Under the pieces are notes generated by a model, which saw only the letters and a program-made list of their open reading frames with translations, was not told the DNA's origin and ran no database searches. Shown one piece after another: positions 16,784-25,618 of a stretch of DNA of 64,000 nt. Each line of letters starts with the position of its first letter. Positions within the stretch are counted from its first letter, which is position 1. Location: the NCBI RefSeq assembly GCF_000817735.3, contig NZ_JTJC03000009.1:62001-126000 (forward strand), read 5' to 3'. Source of the DNA: Scytonema millei VB511283. GTDB taxonomy: Bacteria; Cyanobacteriota; Cyanobacteriia; Cyanobacteriales; Chroococcidiopsidaceae. Made by a program: the position numbers and the translations under genes.

Positions 16784-18131
16784 ACAGAATTCGATCGAGC
16801 AGTTGATAAATTATTTTAAATAAAGCTGTGAGGGCAACTGCAATTAATCCGCCACCGATCGCCAGAACCAAAATGCTAGAAACGTTGAGATTGGCGTGCA
16901 GGGCGGGAATTAAAACGACAGTAACTGAGGAAATTACTGAAATAATTAATAAATCTACTTTTTCGATCCAGCGACGAGATAAGGCAAAAACTAGAGCGCT
17001 CAGAATCAAAGCCGCGATCGCCCAACCAATAGCGGGAGTGGGAAAAAGGCTGGAAAGCGCGATCGCCAGCAAAGCGCCTTCAAAACCGCTAAAAGCCGCT
17101 CCTGCTAAAACTTCCCACAGAGGGAAACTCGGTCGTCTGGTTATCGATGGCGGAGTAGGTGGTGTAGGGGTGGGGCGATCGAGCTGATGCAGAGCGGTAA
17201 GGACTTCGGCGGCTGACTGGTAGCGCTGCTGCGGTTGAGCTGATAGCATCTTGGTCAGAATGCTAGCCAACCCATTGCTAACCTCAACATGCATTCGCCA
17301 ATGCCATTGATTGCGACCGGCATCGTATAAATCCGTGGGTTTTTTGCCAGTGAGTAGGTTGACTGCGGTTACAGCCAAGGCATACAAGTCCGTAGAAGGG
17401 TAAACTTCCCCACCTGAGACTTGTTCTGGAGGAGCAAAACCCATAGAATAAATTCCGGTCGAAGCAGATTGCGCTCCTCCTGCTTGGCTCGTCACTTGTT
17501 TGACCGCACCAAAATCGAGTAAGTAAAGTTTACCGTGGCGATCGCGGATGATATTAGAAGGTTTGATATCCCGATGAATCGCTTTTTGCTCGTGAACGAA
17601 CTGTAAAACGGGTAAAATGGCGTAGAGCAGTTGCAAGACCTGCGATTCGGAGAACCGACCTTGAGATTCTAGTTCTGCTTCTAGAGTTTCACCGTCGATA
17701 AACTCTTGAACGAGATAAAAAAACCGTTCGTGTTTATTGGGCTGCCAACTCGGGACGCTCAATTCAAAAAAAGCCAACAAATCGGGGATTTGGTCGTGGC
17801 GATCGCCAAGTTGCTCTAAGGCGACTGCTTCCCGTTCAAATAGAGTTTGGGCAGTCATCAGCTGAGTAGCGCTCAAGTCACCAGAGGGCTTGAATTGCTT
17901 CACGACACACTGACGCATCCCAGGCGTATAGCGATCGCGTGCCAAAAAAGCCGCACCGAACCCCCCTTGTCCTAGTAGTTTTACTGGTAGATAGCGCCCC
18001 TGTAAAATCAGCGGCATACCGCAACAGGTGCAATATTTTTGTTCTGTTGTTTTGAGAATGGCGCTATTATCGAGATCGGCAAAATGATTGAGCGGACGGG
18101 GACAGCCTAAACGAGTGCAGAAAACTTCCAT
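16782..18131 (-). CDS. 4-Cys serine/threonine protein kinase with C-terminal membrane domain
   Basis: 449 residues from the ATG at 18131 (a TTG at 18140 is less likely). The N-terminal 40 residues carry a four-cysteine motif (FCTRLGCP, then YCTCCGMP) resembling a zinc ribbon. This prefix is found on many cyanobacterial kinases. The kinase domain (about 47-315) has the glycine loop GQGGFGAAF, the VVK lysine, HRDIKPSN and DFGAVK, so it should be active. A proline/threonine linker precedes four hydrophobic segments at the C-terminus. It leads a minus-strand run with the solute-binding and MgtC genes. Confidence 0.92.
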   Translation of the reverse strand: MEVFCTRLGCPRPLNHFADLDNSAILKTTEQKYCTCCGMPLILQGRYLPVKLLGQGGFGAAFLARDRYTPGMRQCVVKQFKPSGDLSATQLMTAQTLFEREAVALEQLGDRHDQIPDLLAFFELSVPSWQPNKHERFFYLVQEFIDGETLEAELESQGRFSESQVLQLLYAILPVLQFVHEQKAIHRDIKPSNIIRDRHGKLYLLDFGAVKQVTSQAGGAQSASTGIYSMGFAPPEQVSGGEVYPSTDLYALAVTAVNLLTGKKPTDLYDAGRNQWHWRMHVEVSNGLASILTKMLSAQPQQRYQSAAEVLTALHQLDRPTPTPPTPPSITRRPSFPLWEVLAGAAFSGFEGALLAIALSSLFPTPAIGWAIAALILSALVFALSRRWIEKVDLLIISVISSVTVVLIPALHANLNVSSILVLAIGGGLIAVALTALFKIIYQLLDRIL

Positions 18132-18161
18132 GAACGGCAAAGGCTAGGGGCTAGAAAGATA

Positions 18162-18236
18162 AGTGGCTGGTGGCTAGTGACTGGTGACTAGTGACTGGTG
18201 TTTTCTAGCCGCTAGCCACTAACCACTAGCCACTCC
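18162..18236. repeat. Heptamer array with strand inversion
   Basis: GTGGCTG/GTGACTA units, a TTTTCTAG turn near 18202, then the complementary units (TAGCCAC, TAACCAC). The halves can form a long imperfect hairpin between rbcR and the kinase gene. Confidence 0.75.
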
Positions 18237-18271
18237 TATAGCTTTTAATTTAGCTGTCTAGCTCAAACAAC

Positions 18272-19279
18272 TCAATTTACTTCCTCGACCTCTGGCGCGA
18301 CGACTTCTATAGTTTCCTTGGCAACTCGTGGCGACTCTAACAATTCCTTGCCCCAACCAGGAGTTGTAAATTGAGGTAAAATCTCGCGGATAAACGCATC
18401 GGCAGCTTTCGAGCGGTAACGGTTGGGGTTTAAGATTGCTGCTAGTGTCCGTCGCACCACGACCCCCTCAATTGCAGAGCGGTGCAAGATACCCATTTGT
18501 AGCTCTTTGGCGATCGCGGAAACGGAAACAAAAGCCGCTCCCAACCCCGACTGCACGGCGTTTTTAATTGCCTCAATTGAATTGAGTTCCATTTCAATTT
18601 TGAGCCGTCGCGTATCGATCTCGCAGCGAGTTAATACGGAGTCAATGACTTTGCGAATGGTCGATTGGGAGTCGAGAGCGATGAACTGAAGTTTATAGAG
18701 GTCGTCTTTATAGATTTTCTCGGCTTTTGCTAAGGGGTGCAGCACTGGTAAGATTAGGGCTAGCTCGTCTTCGGCGTAGGGAGCGATCTGTAAAGATTCG
18801 TGTAGCTCCGAGGGAATTTCTCCACCGATGATCGCTAAGTCTACCTGTCCGTTTGCCACGCTCCAAGCAGTGCGGCGAGTTGAGTGGACGTGCAACTGTA
18901 CCGCGACATCAGGATATTTTTGACGAAACATGCCGATCATGCGGGGCAAAAGGTACGTGCCAGTAGTTTGAGAAGCACCGACAATCAGAGTTCCGCCTTG
19001 AAGGTTTTGCAAATCCTCAATTGCCCGACAGGTTTCTTGACATAGGCTGAGAATTTTTTCTCCATAATTGAGCAGCAGATACCCTGCTTCTGTCAGTTGC
19101 GCTCTACGTCCGCCTCGGTCGAATAAAGGCACGTCCAATTGCCGCTCTAAATTTTGCACCTGCAAGCTCACCGCAGGTTGAGAAACATAAAGACTGTCAG
19201 CGGCACGCTTGAAGCTCCCTTCAGCAGCGATCGCTTTAAGAATGCGTAACTGATCTAAGGTGAAAGGTAGGTCAGACAT
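18272..19279 (-). CDS. rbcR: LysR-type regulator RbcR (Ycf30-like)
   Basis: 335 residues from [18 protein letters not shown] at 19279; the 13-residue upstream extension is not family-like. The N-terminal winged helix-turn-helix (about 20-60, [20 protein letters not shown]) is followed by the effector-binding domain. The sequence closely matches what I know of cyanobacterial and red-algal plastid RbcR/Ycf30, an activator of RuBisCO and carbon-fixation genes. The C-terminal end adds a short acidic tail. It is divergent from the NnrU gene. Confidence 0.93.
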   Translation of the reverse strand: MSDLPFTLDQLRILKAIAAEGSFKRAADSLYVSQPAVSLQVQNLERQLDVPLFDRGGRRAQLTEAGYLLLNYGEKILSLCQETCRAIEDLQNLQGGTLIVGASQTTGTYLLPRMIGMFRQKYPDVAVQLHVHSTRRTAWSVANGQVDLAIIGGEIPSELHESLQIAPYAEDELALILPVLHPLAKAEKIYKDDLYKLQFIALDSQSTIRKVIDSVLTRCEIDTRRLKIEMELNSIEAIKNAVQSGLGAAFVSVSAIAKELQMGILHRSAIEGVVVRRTLAAILNPNRYRSKAADAFIREILPQFTTPGWGKELLESPRVAKETIEVVAPEVEEVN

Positions 19280-19598
19280 ACAGCTATATCCATGAATACG
19301 AAAGGAGACTTCAGGCAACCTACTCGATTAGTAAGAGAACGCGAATGTGTCATCTGCTCAAAGTGGGAAACATTCTGCGAAAATGACCATAACACCACAT
19401 TAATATATAAAGTTACCTAATAATTCGCGATCGGAGCTTTACAGGAACAAAATATATAAAATTTACTAATAGTAAGTCGTAAGTCGTAAATCGTAAGTCG
19501 TAAGTTATTTCCCCCTACTTCTAGTCTCCTCAGCTCCCAGCTCCCTCAGCTCCCTCAGCTGGGCGACTCTCTCTTTCCCCTGCTCCCTTACCCCTAAA
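19280..19598. other. Divergent rbcR / NnrU spacer
   Basis: Contains AGTCGTA heptamers (about 19470-19505) and CAGCTCC units (19530-19560) close to the NnrU start. The first 120 bases next to rbcR are AT-rich and free of repeats, and probably hold its promoter. No gene is seen. Confidence 0.5.
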
Positions 19599-20312
19599 AT
19601 GAATCACAGTTGGTTAACGCCCAGCCATTTTGTCATGCTGGGTCTATTACTAGGATTTGCGATCGCCCATAGTGGTCTAGCCGCCCTGCGAATGCAGGCA
19701 GAAAAAGCGATCGGTGCTAGGCTTTACCGAGTCTTATTTGTAAGCGTCAGCTTACCTTTAGCTGTCGGATTGGTAATTTACTTTTTCAACCATCGCTACG
19801 ACGGAGCGCAACTCTGGCAAGTGCAAGCTGTCCCAGGCGTGCGCGAGATTGTTTGGGTGCTATCGGCTGTTTCTTTCCTCTTTCTCTATCCTGCCACGTT
19901 TAACTTACTGGAAATTGCCGCAGTGCAAAAACCCGAAGTCCACCTCTACGAAACGGGAATTATCCGCATCACCCGTCATCCGCAGATGGTAGGACAGTTG
20001 ATATGGTGTATTGCCCATACTTTGTGGTTGGGGACGAGTTTTACCCTCGTCACTTCCATTGGCTTAGTCTTGCATCATCTCTTTGGAGTGTGGCATGGCG
20101 ATCGCCGCTTGAGTCAACGTTATTCAGAAGCATTTGAAAAAGTTAAGTCTCGCACCTCCATCATTCCCTTTCTAGCGATCGTGCAGGGACGGCAAACATT
20201 ATCTTGGCAAGAATTTCTCCGCCCTGCATACATAGGTGTTGCCATTTTTATCTTTTTATTGTGGCGATCGCATCCACTACTGATCCAAGCTACAGCCAAA
20301 GTTCCCTGGTAA
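19599..20312 (+). CDS. NnrU family membrane protein
   Basis: 237 residues with six or seven hydrophobic segments. The NnrU domain carries the conserved pattern YETGIIRITRHPQMVGQLIWC with the RHP-Q motif, and WHGDRRLSQRYSEAFEKVKSRTSIIPF. The family includes bacterial NnrU, linked to nitric-oxide metabolism, and the plant 15-cis-zeta-carotene isomerase Z-ISO, a haem protein. The histidines at HRYDGA, RHPQ and WHGD are candidates for metal or haem binding. In a cyanobacterium a carotenoid-related role is conceivable but not shown. Lies divergently next to rbcR. Confidence 0.85.
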   Translation: MNHSWLTPSHFVMLGLLLGFAIAHSGLAALRMQAEKAIGARLYRVLFVSVSLPLAVGLVIYFFNHRYDGAQLWQVQAVPGVREIVWVLSAVSFLFLYPATFNLLEIAAVQKPEVHLYETGIIRITRHPQMVGQLIWCIAHTLWLGTSFTLVTSIGLVLHHLFGVWHGDRRLSQRYSEAFEKVKSRTSIIPFLAIVQGRQTLSWQEFLRPAYIGVAIFIFLLWRSHPLLIQATAKVPW

Positions 20313-20499
20313 TGGAGAAATCAGAAGTCAAAACTATGGAATTAAAAGTCAGGAACTATAACTAACCACTCCCGACTCCCGGCTCCCGACTCCCGACTTC
20401 CTGACAAAATCGATCTTTCCCACTTTTGAATTGATCCCGAATCGATGTAGCATAATTCCAAGTTGATAGCAAACTCAGATAATTCCGCCTAGAGGAAAC

Positions 20500-20862
20500 A
20501 TGGTATTGTCAGTTAACGAGCGGACGTTTACAAAAGAAGTTTTAGAATCTTCAGTTCCAGTTTTGGTCAATTTTTGGGCTCCCTGGTGTGGGTTGTGTCA
20601 TTTAATCCAACCTGTACTATCAGAGTTTCACAAGCATGGTGGTCAGCACGTCAAGATAGTGGGTGTAAATGCTGATGAAAATTTTAGATTATCCAATACT
20701 TATCGACTCACAACCTTACCCACACTGATTTTGATTGAGAAAGGTATTGTCAGACAGCGATTAGATCGCCTACACAGTCGAGATGAACTTCGGCAAGTCC
20801 TAAAGTCAATTCAGTACGACTACGCTAACTCTGTTCGACTTGAAATAGGGGCGAGGAGTTAG
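20500..20862 (+). CDS. trxC: Thioredoxin, CGLC active site (TrxC-like)
   Basis: 120 residues, thioredoxin fold. The active site is WAPWCGLC rather than the usual WCGPC, and the cis-proline loop TLPTLIL is present. From memory, cyanobacteria-specific TrxC proteins carry this WCGLC site, so I assign it to that group; the gene symbol is an inference. The ATG follows GAGGAAAC, a fair ribosome binding site. The last residues GARS and the stop TAG are encoded by a GAGGAGTTAG-type spacer repeat, so the tail may have been set by repeat insertion. Replacement of proline should alter redox potential. Confidence 0.85.
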   Translation: MVLSVNERTFTKEVLESSVPVLVNFWAPWCGLCHLIQPVLSEFHKHGGQHVKIVGVNADENFRLSNTYRLTTLPTLILIEKGIVRQRLDRLHSRDELRQVLKSIQYDYANSVRLEIGARS

Positions 20863-21224
20863 GAGTGAGGAGTGAGGGAAAGAAGTCAGAAGTCACAAGT
20901 CAAAAGTCGAAAGTGGGAATTGATTGTCAATTGAATCGTCTTCCTTGTCCTTTCTTGCCCTCGCTCCTCGCTCCTCGCTCCTCACTAAAGCTAAAGTCAT
21001 AGTAAATTTTCCCCATCTAGGTTCTCTCAGGTGGGGTATTTTACGATCGGAGCCATGTGTCACAATTGTTAACAGTTTGGAGCAAGCGATTAGTCGTCAG
21101 AGGTTATTCATCATCAGTTATTTGTAATCAATTCTATACAAATGACAAATGACAAATGACAGATGACAAAAAAACTAATAGCTTCAATAAGTTAGTAGTA
21201 AAGTTCTCAAAGTAGGCGCAAGTG
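20863..21224. other. Repeat-rich leader upstream of ndhF
   Basis: Holds GGAGTGA, AAGTCAC, GCTCCTC and AATGACA heptamer-like arrays. A 67-codon frame at 20924-21127 shows no family resemblance and partly translates repeats. The ndhF promoter should be within this stretch. Confidence 0.55.
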
Positions 21225-23288
21225 ATGGAAGCAATCTATCAATATGCCTGGCTGATTCCGGTATTACCTCTGGTCGGGGCGATGCTGGTCGGTCTGGGGT
21301 TAATATCGGCAAATCAGGCGACTAACCGCCTGCGGCAACTCAATGCTGTATTTGTCATCTCTTTAATGGGAGCAGCAACGGCACTGTCTTTCGCGATTCT
21401 TTGGAGTCAAATTCAAGGACACGCGCCCTATAGCAGAACCCTGGAATGGGCAGCAGCCGGAAATTTCCATTTAAGTATGGGATATACGATCGACCATCTG
21501 ACAGCCATGATGTTGGTGGTAGTGACCACGGTAGCTTTGCTAGTGATGGTGTATACCGATGGTTACATGGCTCACGACCCAGGTTACGTGCGCTTCTATT
21601 CCTACCTGAGTCTGTTTGGTTCTTCCATGCTCGGTCTGGTAGTCAGCTCCAATATCGTCCAGATTTACATTTTCTGGGAACTAGTGGGGATGTGTTCGTA
21701 CCTACTAGTTGGGTTCTGGTACGATCGCAAAGCAGCGGCAGATGCTTGTCAAAAAGCATTCGTCGTCAACCGCGTGGGTGACTTTGGTTTATTATTGGGT
21801 ATTCTAGGGCTTTACTGGGCAACCAACAGTTTTGAGTTTGGCGAAATTGGCGAACGGTTGCAAACTCTGGTTGAATCAGGTTCTATCAGCAGTTTCTTGG
21901 CGGTTGTATTCGCCGTTCTCGTATTCTTAGGACCAGTTGCCAAATCAGCTCAGTTTCCTTTGCACGTCTGGCTACCGGACGCGATGGAAGGTCCCACCCC
22001 CATTTCGGCTTTGATCCACGCGGCGACGATGGTGGCAGCTGGGGTGTTTTTGATCGCTCGGATGTATCCCTTGTTTGAAGGCATACCAGCGGCAATGAAT
22101 GTGATTGCTTATACTGGTGCGTTTACAGCATTTTTAGGGGCAACGATCGCAATTACTCAAAACGACATTAAGAAAGGCTTGGCTTATTCCACCATCTCCC
22201 AATTGGGTTATATGGTGATGGCAATGGGTTTAGGCGCGTATGGCGCGGGATTGTTCCACTTAATGACCCACGCTTACTTCAAAGCAATGCTCTTCCTTGG
22301 CTCCGGTTCGGTCATTCACGGGATGGAAGCTGTTGTCGGTCACGATCCCGTTTTGGCGCAGGATATGCGACTCATGGGAGGATTGCGGCGCTACATGCCT
22401 GTGACGGCGATTACCTTTTTGATTGGCTGTTTGGCAATTTCGGGAATTCCGCCTTTTGCTGGTTTTTGGTCGAAAGACGAGATTCTAGGGGCAGCTTTTG
22501 CCACGAATCCTTTACTTTGGGGTGTAGGTTACCTGACAGCAGGAATTACGGCTTTCTACATGTTTCGGATGTATTTCTCGACATTTGAAGGGAAATTCCG
22601 AGGCAATGAAATGGAAATCCGCCACGAACTCAAATCCGCAGCCCTCGTACCCAATTTTGGTCCAGGGGCGATGGATACGCGCGAATTGGCAGCAACCGCC
22701 AGCAGCCACGACAGTCACGACCACGGACACAGCGAACATCCTCATGAGTCCCCTTGGACGATGGCTCTACCTTTGGTAGTCCTAGCTATACCGTCGATGC
22801 TGATTGGTCTGGTGGGTACGCCGTTTGCTAATTACTTTGAGGAATTTATCTATCCTCCCAGCGAAACTGCGGCTATGGCGATGGAGAAAGCTGCCGAGTT
22901 CGAGCCGACAGAATTCTACACTTTGGCAGGGGCTTCGGTAGGGATTTCTTTGCTAGGAATTACTTTGGCTTCGTTGATGTATTTGTGGCGCAAGATCGAT
23001 CCTGCCGCGATCGCTGCCAAAATTCAACCACTTTACGAGCTATCGCTTAACAAGTGGTACTTTGACGACATTTACTACAAAGTGTTCGTCTTGGGTAGCC
23101 GTCGCCTTGCCCGTCAAGTCATGGAAGTCGATTATCGTGTGGTCGATGGTGCGGTGAACCTCACGGGCTTCTTTACGCTGATTAGCGGTGAAGGCTTAAA
23201 ATACCTAGAAAACGGTCGCGCCCAATTCTATGCCTTGATTGTGTTTGCCGCAGTTCTCGGTATGGTAATCGTGTTTGGCGTAACTTAA
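21225..23288 (+). CDS. ndhF: NAD(P)H-quinone oxidoreductase subunit 5 (NdhF1)
   Basis: Proton-pumping antiporter-like subunit of the thylakoid NDH-1 complex, 687 residues from ATG 21225 (a GTG three bases earlier is possible). About 15-16 membrane helices are visible. The conserved core HVWLPDAMEGPTPISALIHA and FWSKDEILGAAF identify the Nqo12/NdhF family. A histidine-rich loop (SSHDSHDHGHSEHPHE, about 486-503) is cytoplasmic or lumenal linker. Paired with ndhD, it fits the NDH-1L type used in respiration and cyclic electron flow rather than the CO2-uptake forms, whose ndhF3/F4 sit beside cup genes absent here. Confidence 0.95.
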   Translation: MEAIYQYAWLIPVLPLVGAMLVGLGLISANQATNRLRQLNAVFVISLMGAATALSFAILWSQIQGHAPYSRTLEWAAAGNFHLSMGYTIDHLTAMMLVVVTTVALLVMVYTDGYMAHDPGYVRFYSYLSLFGSSMLGLVVSSNIVQIYIFWELVGMCSYLLVGFWYDRKAAADACQKAFVVNRVGDFGLLLGILGLYWATNSFEFGEIGERLQTLVESGSISSFLAVVFAVLVFLGPVAKSAQFPLHVWLPDAMEGPTPISALIHAATMVAAGVFLIARMYPLFEGIPAAMNVIAYTGAFTAFLGATIAITQNDIKKGLAYSTISQLGYMVMAMGLGAYGAGLFHLMTHAYFKAMLFLGSGSVIHGMEAVVGHDPVLAQDMRLMGGLRRYMPVTAITFLIGCLAISGIPPFAGFWSKDEILGAAFATNPLLWGVGYLTAGITAFYMFRMYFSTFEGKFRGNEMEIRHELKSAALVPNFGPGAMDTRELAATASSHDSHDHGHSEHPHESPWTMALPLVVLAIPSMLIGLVGTPFANYFEEFIYPPSETAAMAMEKAAEFEPTEFYTLAGASVGISLLGITLASLMYLWRKIDPAAIAAKIQPLYELSLNKWYFDDIYYKVFVLGSRRLARQVMEVDYRVVDGAVNLTGFFTLISGEGLKYLENGRAQFYALIVFAAVLGMVIVFGVT

Positions 23289-23462
23289 TTCAGGGGCGAG
23301 GAGCGAGGAGTGAGGGGCTAGAAGAGAGCTGGGGAAGCTGAGGGAGCTGAAGGGGCTGAGGGAGAAAAACCACGCACCACTCACCACTCACCACGCATCG
23401 CTCTCTTTCCCGACTCCCGACTCCCGACTCCCGACTCCCTACTCCCTATTCCCTAGTTAGAG
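23289..23462. repeat. ndhF-ndhD spacer of purine then pyrimidine heptamer arrays
   Basis: Starts with purine-rich GGGGCGA/GGAGCGA/GGAGTGA and AGCTGAG units, passes through CCACTCA units, and ends in pyrimidine-rich CGACTCC repeats (about 23411-23455). The two sides are partly complementary and could form an extended hairpin in the ndhF-ndhD transcript. Confidence 0.75.
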
Positions 23463-25043
23463 ATGAATACAGCTAATTTTCCCTGGCTGACAATCGTAAT
23501 TCTGTTTCCAATCGTTGCCTCGCTATTCATCCCGCTACTGCCACCCTCCAAAGAGGGATCGACGGGGCGCTGGTATGCTCTGGTAGTGGGGCTAATCGAT
23601 TTTGCAATTATCGTTTACGCGTTTTACACTCAGTACGATCTGGCTAATCCAGAGTTGCAATTGGTGGAAAGGTACGCCTGGGTTCCCCAATTAGACTTGA
23701 ATTGGTCGGTAGGGGTCGATGGTTTGTCGATGCCCTTGGTGATTTTGACAGGGTTTATCACGACGCTGGCAACTCTAGCGGCTTGGCCCGTAACTTTAAA
23801 GCCACGTCTGTTCTACTTTCTGTTGCTGGCAATGTATGGCGGACAAATTGCTGTATTCGCCGTGCAGGATATGTTGTTGTTTTTCCTGGTGTGGGAACTA
23901 GAACTGATTCCTGTCTACTTGTTGCTGGCAATCTGGGGTGGTAAGAAACGGCAATATGCTGCGACCAAATTCATTTTGTACACTGCTGGCGGGTCGCTAT
24001 TTATTTTGGTAGCTGGTCTGACGATGGCATTCTACGGTGATACCGTAACATTTGACATGCGATCGCTGGCTGCTAAAGATATTCCCCTTAACTTTCAGCT
24101 TTGGCTGTATGGGGCTTTTCTGATTGCCTACGGCGTAAAATTACCAATCTTCCCGTTACACACTTGGCTACCCGATGCCCACGGTGAAGCGACAGCCCCA
24201 GTACATATGTTGCTGGCTGGTATCCTGCTGAAAATGGGCGGCTATGCCCTAATTCGGATGAATGCGGGGATGCTTCCCGATGCTCACGCTTTCTTTGCCC
24301 CTGCGATGGTCATTCTGGGGGTAGTAAATATCATCTATGCTGCTTTAACATCTTTTGCCCAGCGGAACTTGAAGCGCAAAATTGCTTATTCTTCAATTTC
24401 TCACATGGGATTTGTGGTCATTGGGATCGCTTCCTTCACCGATTTAGGATTGAATGGCGCGATCTTGCAAATGATTTCCCACGGTATGATTGGCGCGAGT
24501 CTTTTCTTCTTGGTAGGGGCTACTTACGATCGCACCCATACCCTAATGTTGGATGAAATGGGTGGTGTCGGGCAACAAATGCGGAAGATCTTCGCCATGT
24601 GGACGACTTGTTCGATGGCATCTTTAGCGCTGCCAGGTATGAGCGGTTTTGTCGCAGAATTGATGGTATTTGTAGGCTTTGCAACTAGCGATGCTTATAA
24701 CCCCACCTTCAAAGTAATTATCGTCTTTCTGATGGCAGTGGGCGTAATCTTGACCCCGATTTATCTCCTTTCCATGCTGCGAGAGATTTTCTACGGGCAG
24801 GAGAACAAAGAGTTAACTTCTCACGAAGCTTTGATTGATGCCGAACCACGAGAAATATTTATTATCGCCTGCTTGCTAGTACCAATTATCGGTATTGGCT
24901 TGTACCCGAAAATGCTGACTCAAATGTATGATGCCACAACCGTACAATTGACAGCTCATTTACGGCAATCAGTGCCAACATTAGCAGAACAAAAGCCAAC
25001 ACCAGCTGTATCTTTGAAAGCACCTCAATTGGCGATCGAATAG
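23463..25043 (+). CDS. ndhD: NAD(P)H-quinone oxidoreductase subunit 4 (NdhD1)
   Basis: 526-residue proton-pumping subunit of NDH-1, homologous to Nqo13/NuoM. About 14 hydrophobic segments are visible. Key family segments include [19 protein letters not shown] with the conserved membrane glutamate, and [32 protein letters not shown] with the conserved lysine helix. It follows ndhF after 174 bases of repeats and is probably co-transcribed with it. A strong hairpin terminator lies 23 bases after the stop. Confidence 0.95.
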   Translation: MNTANFPWLTIVILFPIVASLFIPLLPPSKEGSTGRWYALVVGLIDFAIIVYAFYTQYDLANPELQLVERYAWVPQLDLNWSVGVDGLSMPLVILTGFITTLATLAAWPVTLKPRLFYFLLLAMYGGQIAVFAVQDMLLFFLVWELELIPVYLLLAIWGGKKRQYAATKFILYTAGGSLFILVAGLTMAFYGDTVTFDMRSLAAKDIPLNFQLWLYGAFLIAYGVKLPIFPLHTWLPDAHGEATAPVHMLLAGILLKMGGYALIRMNAGMLPDAHAFFAPAMVILGVVNIIYAALTSFAQRNLKRKIAYSSISHMGFVVIGIASFTDLGLNGAILQMISHGMIGASLFFLVGATYDRTHTLMLDEMGGVGQQMRKIFAMWTTCSMASLALPGMSGFVAELMVFVGFATSDAYNPTFKVIIVFLMAVGVILTPIYLLSMLREIFYGQENKELTSHEALIDAEPREIFIIACLLVPIIGIGLYPKMLTQMYDATTVQLTAHLRQSVPTLAEQKPTPAVSLKAPQLAIE

Positions 25044-25066
25044 TTGGCTTGTACGAAATTTTTCAG

Positions 25067-25098
25067 CCCTTGCCGCGTTGTCGGCAGGGGTATTTTAT
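25067..25098 (+). terminator. Intrinsic terminator of ndhF-ndhD
   Basis: Nine-base stem CCCTTGCCG / CGGCAGGGG (one G-U pair) with a six-base loop, followed by TATTTTATT. It lies 23 bases beyond the ndhD stop. Confidence 0.8.
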
Positions 25099-25336
25099 TG
25101 TCTACTAAATTTTTTGTAAAATATGCAAAGTTTCCAAGTTTAAACATATCTAATGTGGGAAAAGTCTACCAACAGTTTTTATGTTAGTAGTAAGGTGGAT
25201 ATCGCTTGCCTTATATTTGAATCTCGCTAATTGAGCCTGAATTTTTAAAAGTTAAAATTTCGATCCATACTATTATAAAAAGAGAAATTTCTTGTACTGT
25301 AAGAGAATAAATATATAACTACAGGAGCGCACTGAG

Positions 25337-25609
25337 ATGTTTCAGCTCGGCTCTATCTTCTGCTCGTTTGTTGGTTCCATCGGCGGTTCGTTGGTTGGGT
25401 CAGTTGCGGGGGCAATTGTAGGTGGTATTGGCGGTTCAATTGGTACAGCACTCCTTGGCTCTTTAGTTGGTTCTCTGGCGGGATCGGTAGTCGGATCGCT
25501 GCTGGGGGCTGTTGTTGGTTCGGTTGTGGATTCAGCAATGGATAGACTCAGGGACGAACTCACCGAACAACAGAGAGATATGTATCCGATGAAGTCTGCT
25601 GCGGTTTAA
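25337..25609 (+). CDS. Glycine-zipper small membrane protein
   Basis: 90 residues. Positions 5-67 are almost entirely Gly, Ser, Val, Ala, Ile and Leu in G-x3-G steps (SIGGSLVGSVAGAIVGGIGG and so on), a glycine-zipper pattern able to form packed membrane helices. The last 23 residues are charged (DRLRDELTEQQRDMYP). AGGAG lies ten bases before the ATG, which supports expression and favours this strand over a 73-codon antisense frame. Function unknown; glycine-zipper peptides include bacteriocin-like and stress membrane proteins. Convergent with the aldolase gene, ten bases apart. Confidence 0.7.
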   Translation: MFQLGSIFCSFVGSIGGSLVGSVAGAIVGGIGGSIGTALLGSLVGSLAGSVVGSLLGAVVGSVVDSAMDRLRDELTEQQRDMYPMKSAAV

Positions 25610-25618
25610 TTTAAATAC

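Noticed and set aside
20924-21127. 67-codon frame before ndhF
   Set aside because: Partly repeat-encoded, no ribosome binding site and no family resemblance.
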